Below, in pieces: positions 33,879 through 42,648 of a stretch of DNA of 64,000 nt (position 1 is the first letter of the stretch; every line of letters starts with the position of its first letter). Source of the stretch: Geoglobus acetivorans (GTDB lineage: Archaea; Halobacteriota; Archaeoglobi; Archaeoglobales; Archaeoglobaceae). The stretch is from positions 1,678,328-1,742,327 of the forward strand of contig NZ_CP087714.1 in assembly GCF_039641995.1 (NCBI RefSeq), read 5' to 3'. The notes under the pieces are model-generated. The model saw nothing but the letters and a program-made list of their open reading frames with translations, had not been told where the DNA came from and did not search any database. The position numbers and the translations under genes are program-made.

Positions 33879-34229
33879 CTACACTATCGCTTCAAGGAGG
33901 TCTCTCGGCACTCTAACGTACTTTCTGACAGTTTGAATGAATATCTCTCTTTGCGCTGAAAACGTTATCCACCAGGTGTCCTCGAAGCCCTCTGTTTCGC
34001 TCAGTTCCCTCGCTATAAGCCTTATCTGCGCCTCGGACATCTTGTATCCCCTTTCTCTCAGCACCTTCCTGAGCTTTGAGAGTGTGATTATGAAGTAGCT
34101 CATCTTCTCTCCCCTGTCTGAGGACACGTTCTTCAGCGTACCGCACTTACTGCAGCAGGGGTGCAGTTTCATGACACCGTTGGGCAACCTAGCCCAGTCA
34201 CCTTTACCGGATTCGTGGTCGCATCCCAT
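33879..34229 (-). CDS. Small zinc-ribbon-like protein, unknown function
   Basis: A 116-residue protein from ATG 34229, chosen because GGAGG lies eight bases upstream (the frame is open to 34250). The N-terminal third has Cys-His spacing like a zinc ribbon: C and H in GCDHESG, then HPCCSKCGTLK. The C-terminal part has helices (LSKLRKVLRERGYKMSEAQI, then RLIARELSE) that could form a DNA- or protein-binding domain. I recognise no named family. It follows the secreted-protein gene on the same strand with a 27-base gap, so it may be in its operon. Confidence 0.65.
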   Translation of the reverse strand: MGCDHESGKGDWARLPNGVMKLHPCCSKCGTLKNVSSDRGEKMSYFIITLSKLRKVLRERGYKMSEAQIRLIARELSETEGFEDTWWITFSAQREIFIQTVRKYVRVPRDLLEAIV

Positions 34230-34256
34230 TGGCATCCCTCCTGGAACCATTCTGGA

Positions 34257-35240
34257 TCAGCGTTTTCGCCCTCTCCATACCTGCAGGGCAGCAATAACCA
34301 GCACAGCGGTCAAAAACTCAAAACCCGGGATTTGAATTGAGATGCTTGCGGCGTTTTCCTGCCCGCTGGCCGTATTGTTGGTCTCGTCAGGCTCCTCAGT
34401 CCTGTTTACGCCATTTTCCGGTGTGGATATCGGCGTGGGTGTGGCTGTGCCGGTTCGATTTGGCTCAAGAGTTTTTTCAGGTTTTGGCGTGGATACTGGA
34501 GTGTTTGCTGGTGTCGGAGAGAGTGTAGGTGTTGTGGTTGGAGTCATCTCCGGAGTGGGCGTTTGTACTGGCGTGGGTGTGGTTGTCGGCGTGGAAGCCT
34601 GGGCTGACAGTCCACCTCCTGAGCCGCCTGAGGAGGTTGCCGGACTGCTGTATTTTTCTGATAATGTGATGACCCTTTTCACACCCCCGGCAGATATCAC
34701 GAACTCTCCAGGCGGGAGGGGAGATGTATCGTAGGTGTAGCTGAATTTACCGTTCTCGTCTGCAGTTATGTAACCTGTGGCTGTGATTTTGAGCCTGACA
34801 GTGCTTTCTCCTGACTTTCCACGGATTATCACATCGTACGTTCCCGCCGGAACACTCTGGGAAATTGTGGCCACGCCGTTTGTCGCGTCTTTGTTCAGAG
34901 TTACCCAGGCCGGAAGGTACAGAGATCCTATCAGGAGCCTCCTGGCACTCACGTCGAGGTCAAGGCAGCCGTATGCCGTTACCGTGAACCTGTTTTTGGT
35001 GTTGGGTATGTTTATGCCCGAGACGGAAAACACGTACTCGCCGTTGTTCACGGCGACAACCTTCTCAAACGTTATGTCTATCCTGACCTCCTCGCCGGGA
35101 CTCGCGGTTCCGGATATGACTACCACGTCACCCTTTACCGGGTTTTCCGGGGTTAAGGTCAGGCCCAGAACTGCCGCACTGACGGTGTTCTGGAGCAGGA
35201 TTGTAATTAAAACAAAAAATAAGGGAAGTGCTCTTGCCAT
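34257..35240 (-). CDS. Secreted surface protein with PGF-CTERM-like anchor
   Basis: A 327-residue exported protein. Start at ATG 35240 follows GGAGGAGAT and gives a good signal peptide (MARALPLFFVLITILL). Two or three Ig-like beta domains (about 25-200) precede a Ser/Gly then Thr/Pro-rich linker (about 205-290) typical of glycosylated stalks. The C-terminus has IPGFEF, a hydrophobic helix and a basic tail, matching the PGF-CTERM signal recognised by archaeosortase A. It follows another surface protein by two bases and presumably sits in or near the S-layer. Confidence 0.82.
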   Translation of the reverse strand: MARALPLFFVLITILLQNTVSAAVLGLTLTPENPVKGDVVVISGTASPGEEVRIDITFEKVVAVNNGEYVFSVSGINIPNTKNRFTVTAYGCLDLDVSARRLLIGSLYLPAWVTLNKDATNGVATISQSVPAGTYDVIIRGKSGESTVRLKITATGYITADENGKFSYTYDTSPLPPGEFVISAGGVKRVITLSEKYSSPATSSGGSGGGLSAQASTPTTTPTPVQTPTPEMTPTTTPTLSPTPANTPVSTPKPEKTLEPNRTGTATPTPISTPENGVNRTEEPDETNNTASGQENAASISIQIPGFEFLTAVLVIAALQVWRGRKR

Positions 35241-35242
35241 CT

Positions 35243-37153
35243 CTACGATCTCCTCCAGTAAGCCACTGCCAGCACTATCAGTACGGCTATGGTGATCCAT
35301 AGCAGCGGATTCTTCCACCATGCTGCCTGCTCCTCCAGGGTGGGTGTCAGCTCGGGAGCCGGAGTCTCCCCAGGAGTTTCAGTCTTTGCAGCTGTCGGAG
35401 TGACAGCAGGCGTGGGCGTAACGATTTCAGGAGTCCTGGTCGGTGTGGGGGTCACTGAAGGAGCAACCTCCTTGACAGCGATTGCAAACACGCTGAAACC
35501 TCCGGTTTCAGCCCTGTAGTAGTAATAGTTCTCATCCTCTCCGACCATTTCCGTCCTGAGCTCCTCCCAGCCGTTGTGGTACCTCATGAGGATGATATCC
35601 TCAGGATCATGTCCGCTCTCAGCAACCCAGCTCTTGGAAACCTTGAAGTCTATGTAGCCTGTGGGCTCAACCTCCTCTCCGGTGTCGTTGTTCCTGAAGG
35701 TTATCTCCACGAACCTGTAGACCTTCTTTGCTGGAGGTTCGGGAACCTCAGCAGGTGGAGACTCGAGCTTCCTGACCTCAACCTTCAGGTTCATGCTTTC
35801 CGGGGCCTTGATTGTGAGCGAAACCACGTCTATTTTCTCGGCCGTCTCAGGCGGAATTTCGATCTTCACTTCCTTGTCCTTCTCCACACCCACAACCGTG
35901 GAATATGCTCCCTCCTCAGGTACGGGGGTTGGCGTGGGTGTTGGAGCGGGAGGCGGAAGCGGGATGTATCCTCCTCCACCGGAGGGGGGTGGAGGCGGCG
36001 GGGCAACCGTTGTTATCGTTACGGAAGTCCAGTTGAACGCAACAACCCTCTGCGAGGAGTTGCTGGCATTCCATGCGGCCACGTAAAGGTAATAGTCGCC
36101 GTCAGAAAGCCCCTGCACCAGAATGCTGAGGTTGTACGTGGTCCCGGTGGCTCCCCTGTTGATGCTGAAAGTAACGGCGTTTGACGGAAATGCATTGAGC
36201 CAGTCCTCGACCGTGGTTGCATTAACGCTGTTCAGCCCGACTCCAGCGACCTTAAACCCTTCCACGAGCATAGCCTCCTGTGAGGCTGTGCCGGCCTTCA
36301 GGGTGAGATTGGTCGTTGACTTTGTTCCACCGCTTGTGAGCCTGAGCGTGAATGCGGTGTCCTTTTTCATCAACACTGCCACATACGTGTACTTCGCGTT
36401 GCTGCTTCCCCCAACGATTTCGAATTTACCGTCCAGATACTTCTGATCGCTGACGGACGACCTCGTGATTGAGGTGTCCGCGCTGAGGGTTGATTCATGT
36501 TCGAGAACCTGGAATACCGTGGCTGAAATCAGGGTTACGTTCTGTTCACTGGAGGCGTTTAGCAGCGCCACGACGGCATAATCTCCCGGATCAAGCTGCC
36601 CGAACGAGATTGAGCTGTTATCTCCGGTGGAGTTCAGGATGACTGTGATATTTTGCTTCGCATTATTGAGCAGGTTCCTCAAGGACTGGGTATCCCCGTC
36701 AACGGCCGAAGCAAGAGCGTCCTTAAGCTGGGTGGGATACGTCTTTATCAGGTAAACATACGCGGTTTTTCCCGCAAGACCATTCTCACCGAGTATCTCG
36801 GCAGTTACGGTGTCGCCCGGATGGTACATGGGCTGAGTGGTAAACGGATAATTCACGACATAGTCTTGATTTTCTGAAATATTGTTGGTTGTTATGTTTA
36901 TTATCTTGCTCCCCCTCGTGTACTGGGTGCTGTTGATCCCGCTGTAAACGAAATCTATGGCCGGAATTGAGACCCCATCTCCTCCGGTCATTTTAATCCA
37001 GTTTCCGTTGTTGGGATTCAGAATTGACAGGCTCTCATAGCTTGGTGCGCTCGTGTTGACGATCTCGACCTTCACGAGCGGCACAACTGATGCTGAGGCG
37101 GGCAGTGTCAGCAGCGGCAGTAACAGCAGCATAAGTATGTATCTGGTTCTCAT
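35243..37153 (-). CDS. Large secreted surface protein with PGF-pre-PGF domain
   Basis: A 636-residue exported protein from ATG 37153 (GGTGAT just upstream; frame open to GTG 37162), with signal peptide MRTRYILMLLLLPLL. A long N-terminal region (about 25-375) has many N-x-S/T sequons and SbsA/S-layer-like strands. A Pro/Gly-rich linker (about 375-410) follows, then a domain with GYIDFKVSKSWVAESGHDPE and GGFSVFAIAV (about 410-560), the PGF-pre-PGF signature. A Thr/Pro stalk and C-terminal membrane helix (about 612-632) follow; no PGF tripeptide is seen. It is probably S-layer associated and co-transcribed with the next gene. Confidence 0.85.
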   Translation of the reverse strand: MRTRYILMLLLLPLLTLPASASVVPLVKVEIVNTSAPSYESLSILNPNNGNWIKMTGGDGVSIPAIDFVYSGINSTQYTRGSKIINITTNNISENQDYVVNYPFTTQPMYHPGDTVTAEILGENGLAGKTAYVYLIKTYPTQLKDALASAVDGDTQSLRNLLNNAKQNITVILNSTGDNSSISFGQLDPGDYAVVALLNASSEQNVTLISATVFQVLEHESTLSADTSITRSSVSDQKYLDGKFEIVGGSSNAKYTYVAVLMKKDTAFTLRLTSGGTKSTTNLTLKAGTASQEAMLVEGFKVAGVGLNSVNATTVEDWLNAFPSNAVTFSINRGATGTTYNLSILVQGLSDGDYYLYVAAWNASNSSQRVVAFNWTSVTITTVAPPPPPPSGGGGYIPLPPPAPTPTPTPVPEEGAYSTVVGVEKDKEVKIEIPPETAEKIDVVSLTIKAPESMNLKVEVRKLESPPAEVPEPPAKKVYRFVEITFRNNDTGEEVEPTGYIDFKVSKSWVAESGHDPEDIILMRYHNGWEELRTEMVGEDENYYYYRAETGGFSVFAIAVKEVAPSVTPTPTRTPEIVTPTPAVTPTAAKTETPGETPAPELTPTLEEQAAWWKNPLLWITIAVLIVLAVAYWRRS

Positions 37154-37442
37154 AGTGATCACCGTTCACTTCTTACATGTATATCTATAAAAACATTTTT
37201 GTTTCAGTTACTCTGGAAAAAGCATTTTTGTGGGTTTCTCGATGATGTATCAGGAAAAACCTCAATTAATTTTAAAATAATTTTGAATAATTGCCAGCTT
37301 GTTAAAACATTTTTAGACCATCTGGGAATTGATTAAAGTATGTTGAATCTGTTTTTCTTATGCATCTGCAGAATGTTTGGATTTCGTAATTCAAATTCTG
37401 AAACTTCTGAGCAAGCAAAAAACGTATTTGGATATCGGTGGT

Positions 37443-37517
37443 GGTCCTGAGGACCTGATGTTTGTGTCCGAAAATCAGCAGCCTTCGGATGATGGGCTGA
37501 GCAACGTGATTCTCAGC
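37443..37517. ncRNA. Candidate structured RNA with three stem-loops
   Basis: Three perfect hairpins follow each other within 75 bases: GGTCC/GGACC around a 3-base loop (37443-37455), TCCGAA/TTCGGA around 11 bases (37467-37489) and GCTGAG/CTCAGC around 10 bases (37496-37517). The segment is richer in G and C than the AT-rich flanks, and no credible gene covers it. It lies just beyond the 3' end of tRNA-Ser in tRNA orientation. No known RNA family is recognised; the strand is undetermined. Confidence 0.4.
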
Positions 37518-37595
37518 TCGTTTTCGCTGCGTTGCTACCTTGAAATGTCTGGAAAAATTGTCGATTTGAACGCTAATGTTGTTGAAGATAACAAA

Positions 37596-37676
37596 CGCCG
37601 GGGGTGGGATTCGAACCCACGCGGGCAGAGCCCAGTGGCTTAGCAGGCCACCGCCTTACCACTCGGCAACCCCGGC
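37596..37676 (-). tRNA. tRNA-Ser (anticodon GCT)
   Basis: On the minus strand a full class II cloverleaf can be drawn. Acceptor GCCGGGG pairs with CCCCGGC, the anticodon stem GTGGC/GCCAC encloses loop CTGCTAA with anticodon GCT, the variable arm TGGGCTCTGCCCGC is long as in serine tRNAs, and the T arm is GTGGG-TTCGAAT-CCCAC. The discriminator is G, normal for serine. CCA is not encoded and there is no intron. It reads AGC and AGU codons. Confidence 0.95.
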
Positions 37677-37979
37677 TTTAAACTGGCTATTCGCTCGCAA
37701 TTTTTAAACATTTTGATGGTATTAGAGGGTGGGAAACTTGCTGCCATGGCACTGGTGAGAGCAGTTTCTGGAATATCTGTTCAATGCATGCGACTGACTA
37801 CTGAGACTCCCCGGATGGACTTGTGAGATAGTATCTAAACCTCGTTTTTCAAAGAATCTCTCAGCTTATCTATTCTCAATATCAGACTTTTAATCAGTTC
37901 TTCCCAGTTTGGACGCAGCATCTTTGGGATAAATTGGTTGATGGAATAAAAATTGGCATTTGGCCCGTTATGAGCAATT
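37677..37979. other. Intergenic stretch without a gene
   Basis: AT-rich sequence between tRNA-Ser and the ASCH gene. No frame on either strand has family similarity. The part next to 37676 should hold the tRNA promoter. Confidence 0.4.
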
Positions 37980-38297
37980 TCACTCGACAACCGTAAAGTG
38001 CACCACCGTGACGAACTCCTCGTCCTTAACCTTCCCGTATATCCTATTCAGAGCCTCTATGAGCTCCTCCCTGCTCTCAAACCCGTCAAGCCTCGCATCG
38101 CTGTCTGTCAGCTCCCTAACCCTCTTCACAACGACCTTGTCAACCCTCGCCCTTGCGAAGGGCCTGCTCTCTGCGGTCAGGTCAACTATTCTCCCTACAG
38201 GGTACCTCTTTATGCCCTTTCTGACAGTCGTTACCTTTTTCCCGCTCATTATCTCCTCAACATACTCCGAATCGAAATTAATCCTCTTCTGCTCCAT
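37980..38297 (-). CDS. ASCH-domain protein
   Basis: A 105-residue protein of the ASCH family, a PUA-like beta barrel thought to bind RNA. INFDSEYVEEIMSGKKVTTVRKG at the N-terminus and YPVGRIVDL are the usual family blocks. The start lies 20 bases inside the end of tmcA, so the two genes are coupled, and an RNA-linked function alongside tRNA acetylation is plausible. No partner or substrate is known from the sequence. Confidence 0.85.
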   Translation of the reverse strand: MEQKRINFDSEYVEEIMSGKKVTTVRKGIKRYPVGRIVDLTAESRPFARARVDKVVVKRVRELTDSDARLDGFESREELIEALNRIYGKVKDEEFVTVVHFTVVE

Positions 38298-40584
38298 GGT
38301 ACCACTCCCACACCTTTTTAAGGGCCTTCAGCACTCTTTTGTATGACCTGCTATCCTCAATCTCCCTCCAGTTTTTCATCATCAGGCATTTCGCAACCAG
38401 AACCCTCTCCTCCCTCTCGTCAAGCCCGGCCTTATCGGTCCGGGTGTAGTAGTATCTGACAAGAGGTCTTGCTATGTCAGAAACGTACTCGAACAGGCTG
38501 TGGCCCTGGAAGTACTTCTTCATTCTCCGCCTTTCAACCCTCGTGAATTCCGGCTCGTATGCCTTTGCCTCCTTTCTGAGGCTCTTCAGGAGCCTTATTG
38601 CTGTCTCAAGCTCTATGTCTCTCAGCTCGTCTCCGAGATATTCTATCACTCTCCTGACGAACTCGGCGTTTATGTCGTCGATTCTGGACTGGATGTGCAT
38701 TTTGAGGGTCTTCAGGACTATAACCGTGTACTCTCCGGAAATCTCGTTCCTCTGGGGCGTGATGTGCACCGGCACGAACCCGTTCCTCTCCCAGAACCTC
38801 AGAAGCTCTGGAGAGACGCCAAAGCCACTCCCCGCCCAGTCCATGTCTTTCTCTGAGGCCCACTCGACGAGCTTCTGCAGTGCAAAGCTCCCTATGCCCA
38901 TGTCCATCACGGATGGGTGCGTTGCAATTCTCACGATCCTTATGCCGGTAAGCTCGGGAAAGCCATACTCCCAGTAGTGCTTCAGGATCAGGTCCGGGAT
39001 TATCTGACCCTTCGGCTTGTAGCCATCGGAGAGCTTTCTGACAGTCTCCTCGTCCATCCCACCTTCGACTGCAACGTGCAGCGAGCACACAGTCTTCCCG
39101 TTCACCTTGACCCTGAGCGGAATGTGGTTCGGCATGTCCAGCAGAATCACGAGGTCGGAGGGCCGGTTTCTGTAGTGGGCGAGAACGTAAATGCCGAAGA
39201 ACTCTCTGAGGAGGTCGTCATTTTCGATGAGCATGTTCTTGTCGAGCTCCTCGAACTCAAGCTCTCCGTTCCGTATTTTCTCCATGTCGCTCTCATCAAG
39301 CTCCACGGGCTGGGCATCAAGCATCAGAACGTCGTAGAGCCAGGCCTCGATTGGGTCGCCCCTGCCGTACCTTATTGGCTCCTTCAGCTCGATTTTCACG
39401 ATCTCGGTATTTTCGTCCTGCTCCAGCCTCTTCAGAAATCTGATTGCGAAACCCCTTCCCGTCCCCTCGTAACCGTGAACGGTTGTGGAGAATATCGCGT
39501 ACTTGACACCCTCAATTATCTTGAAAAGCACCGGAACGTCGATTGACGCAGCCTCGTCCACAATGACGATGTCAGCAAACTCACCCTCTCTCATGGCCCT
39601 TGCAGGAAGGGCATACTCGATCCTCGCATACCTGCTGTTGATAACCGTGGTGTTTCCACCGCTCTTCTTCTCGGAAAAGTTCTTCATCCCCTGCCTGACG
39701 AGGGCTTTTTTCAGGAACTCGAAGTATGTTTGCACGGACTGAACGTTCGGAGCCACGAGCAGAATCCTGACGGGCCTTTTCAGGGTCCTTTCCAGCCTGG
39801 ACACCAGATAAGGGGTGAGGATGCCGAGAACGGCGGTCTTCCCCCTCCCCCTGTTGGCCGTTATGACAACAGCCTTTCTCTCCCTCTCTTTTTCAAAAAA
39901 CGATTCGAAAACCTGAAGAACGCGAACCTGATCCTGAGTGGCGCAGAGCTTGTAGAGCTTTCTCTTTATTTCCTTCTTCTCCTCGGGAATTACGATCTTC
40001 TCTCTTGAGTCGACCCTCTTCTCAAACTCGTAATTTTTCAGAATCTTTCTTTTATCAGCGTCAAATATGATTATGCCCTCAGCAGTAAGGGTCTTGTTTA
40101 TGAATCTCCTGTAGAACCTCGGAACAACATCCTCAACAGTGTATGGCTCGCTGACCAGGTCCTCATGCCACTTCCCCTTCAGATTGAACCAGCTGTCGAT
40201 GTGGGGAGATACGGCGATGATGATCCCGCCTTCCCTGATCGTCTCGATCAGTATTCCCAGGTCGTTGGGGTGAAATCCTTCCGTCAGGTCTATGATCAGG
40301 CTGTCGTATGTCTGCCCCAGAACCTTCCAGCTGTCCTTGTAGTGGACGATCTCTCCGCTGAAGTACTTGCCTGCAAGCTCATTGAAGTAACTCCTCCCTG
40401 CAAGGAGAAGGCTCTCCTCAGGATTTTCCGATGATTTCAGGTGCTGCTTGTACGCTTTTTTGGCGAGCTTCATTATCCTGTCGTTCAGCTCTTTCGTGCA
40501 TATGAAAACAACATACCTGTGCCTGTTTTCCCTGGCAATTTTACTCGCCTTCTCGATTTCGAGCATGAGGTCCCTGACCGTCAT
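38278..40584 (-). CDS. tmcA: tRNA(Met) cytidine acetyltransferase
   Basis: A 768-residue RNA helicase-acetyltransferase fusion. It has an N-terminal DUF1726-type domain (about 1-200), a RecD-like ATPase with Walker A ANRGRGKTAVLG (about 240-252) and Walker B VDEAASIDVP, a GNAT domain (about 480-640) with the acetyl-CoA loop HPSVMDMGIGSFALQKLVEW, and a helical tail. TmcA makes N4-acetylcytidine using acetyl-CoA and ATP; archaeal homologues may also modify rRNA and other RNAs, as NAT10 does. Full length and all key motifs are kept. It is co-transcribed with the ASCH gene. Confidence 0.95.
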   Translation of the reverse strand: MTVRDLMLEIEKASKIARENRHRYVVFICTKELNDRIMKLAKKAYKQHLKSSENPEESLLLAGRSYFNELAGKYFSGEIVHYKDSWKVLGQTYDSLIIDLTEGFHPNDLGILIETIREGGIIIAVSPHIDSWFNLKGKWHEDLVSEPYTVEDVVPRFYRRFINKTLTAEGIIIFDADKRKILKNYEFEKRVDSREKIVIPEEKKEIKRKLYKLCATQDQVRVLQVFESFFEKERERKAVVITANRGRGKTAVLGILTPYLVSRLERTLKRPVRILLVAPNVQSVQTYFEFLKKALVRQGMKNFSEKKSGGNTTVINSRYARIEYALPARAMREGEFADIVIVDEAASIDVPVLFKIIEGVKYAIFSTTVHGYEGTGRGFAIRFLKRLEQDENTEIVKIELKEPIRYGRGDPIEAWLYDVLMLDAQPVELDESDMEKIRNGELEFEELDKNMLIENDDLLREFFGIYVLAHYRNRPSDLVILLDMPNHIPLRVKVNGKTVCSLHVAVEGGMDEETVRKLSDGYKPKGQIIPDLILKHYWEYGFPELTGIRIVRIATHPSVMDMGIGSFALQKLVEWASEKDMDWAGSGFGVSPELLRFWERNGFVPVHITPQRNEISGEYTVIVLKTLKMHIQSRIDDINAEFVRRVIEYLGDELRDIELETAIRLLKSLRKEAKAYEPEFTRVERRRMKKYFQGHSLFEYVSDIARPLVRYYYTRTDKAGLDEREERVLVAKCLMMKNWREIEDSRSYKRVLKALKKVWEWYHGAEED

Positions 40585-40683
40585 TCACAGGAAACTTTGC
40601 CTGTCTGCTTTTATATTTTCTTGAGTCTTTGTTCTGTGATATTCATGATAATATTGTATTGCGATTAATTTAGATATTATCTG

Positions 40684-40707
40684 ATAAATAATTACGTAAT
40701 TATTTAT
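40684..40707. promoter_or_regulatory. 24-bp perfect palindrome upstream of a small gene
   Basis: ATAAATAATTAC followed by its exact reverse complement GTAATTATTTAT forms a perfect 24-bp palindrome centred at 40695/40696. It ends about 13 bases before a strong TATA box (40721-40728), where an activator or repressor would act on the 36-residue membrane protein gene. It is far from the tmcA start on the other strand. Confidence 0.6.
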
Positions 40708-40720
40708 AGAATCAAAAAAT

Positions 40721-40728
40721 TATATAAA
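40721..40728 (+). promoter_or_regulatory. TATA box of the 36-residue protein gene
   Basis: TATATAAA preceded by the A-rich AAAAAAT. Transcription would start near 40750 and give a leader of about 25 bases containing the GAGGAGGG ribosome binding site at 40762-40769. Confidence 0.6.
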
Positions 40729-40775
40729 CACTAATTGATACATATTCGTACGTAAACTGCTGAGGAGGGATGAAA

Positions 40776-40886
40776 ATGGAGCTGGCACCACTCAAAAGTC
40801 TCGGGTTCATACTTGGACTGATAATCGGTTCAGCAATACTGGCTCTCGGAATAATTGCCCCGCTGGCCGTGTTTGTGGCGGGGTAA
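40776..40886 (+). CDS. 36-residue single-pass membrane protein
   Basis: A short gene: MELAPLKSLGFILGLIIG, then a hydrophobic run to VFVAG and TAA. The predicted helix spans most of residues 8-35. GAGGAGGG lies six bases before ATG 40776 (an earlier ATG at 40770 is too close to it). A strong TATA box and a 24-bp palindrome upstream argue for a real, well-expressed and regulated gene. No homologue is recognised. Possible roles are a small subunit of a membrane complex or a membrane-active peptide. Confidence 0.7.
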   Translation: MELAPLKSLGFILGLIIGSAILALGIIAPLAVFVAG

Positions 40887-40921
40887 GCTGAAACAGGTAG
40901 AATTTTAAAAATTTTGAAAAT

Positions 40922-41974
40922 TTACTTTTTTATGTATTTTTCAGCGGATTCAAGGGCTCTTGCGACAAGCTCTGCAGACAGATCCACGTCCTTCAGCGAT
41001 ATTACCTCTACGGGCGTGTGGATATATCTTGCAGGCACCGAAACAACACCCGTGGGTATTCCTGCCTTCGTCAGGTGGATTGCGGTTGCATCTGTCGTTC
41101 CGCCCTCTCCGACCTCCAGCTGATACTCTATTTCGTGCTTCTCTGCCGTCTCAACAAGCCAGTCCACGACAACTTTCGGAGCGATCAGACCTCTTCCCTG
41201 CGCATCGGCAACGGTTATCACCGGCCCCCAGTCGAGCTTAACGTCGAGCTTCACACTTTCAGCACCGGGATAGTCTGTTGAGGGAGCAACGTCAATTGCG
41301 AGGGCAACATCAGGCTCGAGTGCGAATGACGATGTTCTCGCACCCTTCAGCCCGACCTCTTCCTGCACGGTTCCGACTGCATAGATTGTTGCATCGCTCT
41401 CGGTTCTCCTGAGCGCCTCTATCATTATCGCAACACCGGCCCTGTCGTCAAATGCCTTGCCGGTAATCCTGTTCCCCAGCCTGACACATTCCCTGTCTAT
41501 GGTTACCGGAGTTCCGATGTCGATACCCATCTCCTTCACTTCCTCCTTGCTCTCTGCTCCAATGTCTATGAACATGTCCTTGATATCTATGATCTTCTTC
41601 CTCTCGTCATCCCTCATGAAGTGCGGAGGCTTGCACCCCAGCACACCGACGATTCTGCCCTTCTTTCCGTGGAGTATCACCCTCTGGTTAAGCGCTGTTT
41701 GACTGAACCACCCTCCTATGGGCGTTATCCTCAGAAATCCGCTGTCCTCTATGTACTTCACCATAAAACCGATCTCATCCATGTGTGCGGCTATCATCTG
41801 GCTGTAGTCTTTGCCGTTTTTCACACAGATTATGTTCCCCATCCTGTCGACCTTTATCTCGTCGACGTGGTCCTCAAGCTCGGCCTTTATTATGTCCCTT
41901 ATCTCGTCCTCATATCCGGAAATGCCGTGGGCATCACTCAGCTTTTTTACAAGTTCCTCTACATTCTCGTACAT
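40922..41974 (-). CDS. M42 family metallo-aminopeptidase (TET-type)
   Basis: A 350-residue M42 peptidase. Metal ligands and catalytic residues are visible as H in IAAHMDEIGF, D in KAFDDRAG, the EE pair in VGTVQEEVGLKGA, D in AIDVAPSTD and the final H in VPARYIHTPVEV. These enzymes form dodecameric tetrahedra and trim short peptides in the cytoplasm, or deblock N-termini. Length and motifs are complete. It is nine bases upstream of hxlB's stop on the same strand but functionally unrelated to it. Confidence 0.93.
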   Translation of the reverse strand: MYENVEELVKKLSDAHGISGYEDEIRDIIKAELEDHVDEIKVDRMGNIICVKNGKDYSQMIAAHMDEIGFMVKYIEDSGFLRITPIGGWFSQTALNQRVILHGKKGRIVGVLGCKPPHFMRDDERKKIIDIKDMFIDIGAESKEEVKEMGIDIGTPVTIDRECVRLGNRITGKAFDDRAGVAIMIEALRRTESDATIYAVGTVQEEVGLKGARTSSFALEPDVALAIDVAPSTDYPGAESVKLDVKLDWGPVITVADAQGRGLIAPKVVVDWLVETAEKHEIEYQLEVGEGGTTDATAIHLTKAGIPTGVVSVPARYIHTPVEVISLKDVDLSAELVARALESAEKYIKK

Positions 41975-41983
41975 TCGACCACC

Positions 41984-42553
41984 TCATTCAAGAACCGCAT
42001 GTCTGTTCTCGAGATCTTTTTCTGTGAGGTTTCTCACGGTCATGAGTTCAGCTATCAGAGCGTCGAGGTATATCATCACGGTAAGCTCAAACATCGTGCC
42101 AAGAGGGGCAATTTTGGAAAGCTCCTCGTCCTGCTCGGTCTTTATCTTTCCCTTTATCGGAACAACAACATCCGCAAGTTTTCCGAGAGATGATTCGGGG
42201 TTGCTTGTGATTGCTATCAGCTTTGATCCTATCAGCTCCTTGGCCTTTTTGCTTATGTTCACAACCGATGTTGTTTCTCCCGAGCCTGATATGGCTATTA
42301 GAACGTCCTCCTTCCCTATCCTTGGAGTTACAGTCTCGCCAACAACGTAAACGTTGTAACCGCAGTGCATCAACCGCATTGCAAACGATTTTGCGACAAA
42401 ACCGCTCCTCCCGGCACCCATCACGAAGATGCTCCTTGCACCCTGTATCGCGCTGATAAGCTCCTCGAGATTTTCAGAGTTCACGGAATCCTTCAAGAGC
42501 TTGATCTGATTCTCCATCGCCGTGAAAAACTTTAACATCTGTTCTCCCACCAT
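41984..42553 (-). CDS. hxlB: 6-phospho-3-hexuloisomerase
   Basis: A 189-residue SIS-domain isomerase from ATG 42553, supported by AGGGGGAG upstream (frame open to 42580). FVMGAGRSGFVAKSFAMRLMH, then YVVGETVTPRIGKEDVLIAI and SGSGETTSVV are characteristic of the family. It interconverts fructose 6-phosphate and 3-hexulose 6-phosphate. In Archaea lacking the oxidative pentose phosphate route, this step runs toward ribulose 5-phosphate for nucleotide synthesis. The partner hexulose-phosphate synthase is not in the window, but pyrF starts divergently 95 bases away. Confidence 0.92.
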   Translation of the reverse strand: MVGEQMLKFFTAMENQIKLLKDSVNSENLEELISAIQGARSIFVMGAGRSGFVAKSFAMRLMHCGYNVYVVGETVTPRIGKEDVLIAISGSGETTSVVNISKKAKELIGSKLIAITSNPESSLGKLADVVVPIKGKIKTEQDEELSKIAPLGTMFELTVMIYLDALIAELMTVRNLTEKDLENRHAVLE

Positions 42554-42648
42554 GCTGGCTCCCCCTGGTAGTTTTTTCATTTCAGGGATATTAAAGATTT
42601 GGATTGTGCTGAGCTAACATTTAAAATCACATGCACGGTTAAAGGTTT

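Noticed and set aside
37440-37520. C/D box guide RNA in the hairpin region.
   Set aside because: CTGA and TGATG-like words are present, but not in the order or spacing of C, D', C' and D boxes.
37377-37643. An 88-codon plus-strand open frame overlapping tRNA-Ser.
   Set aside because: Its end is antisense to the tRNA (RRGWDSNPRGQSP is the typical artefact of translated tRNA DNA), it lacks a ribosome binding site, and it covers the three-hairpin region better explained as RNA.
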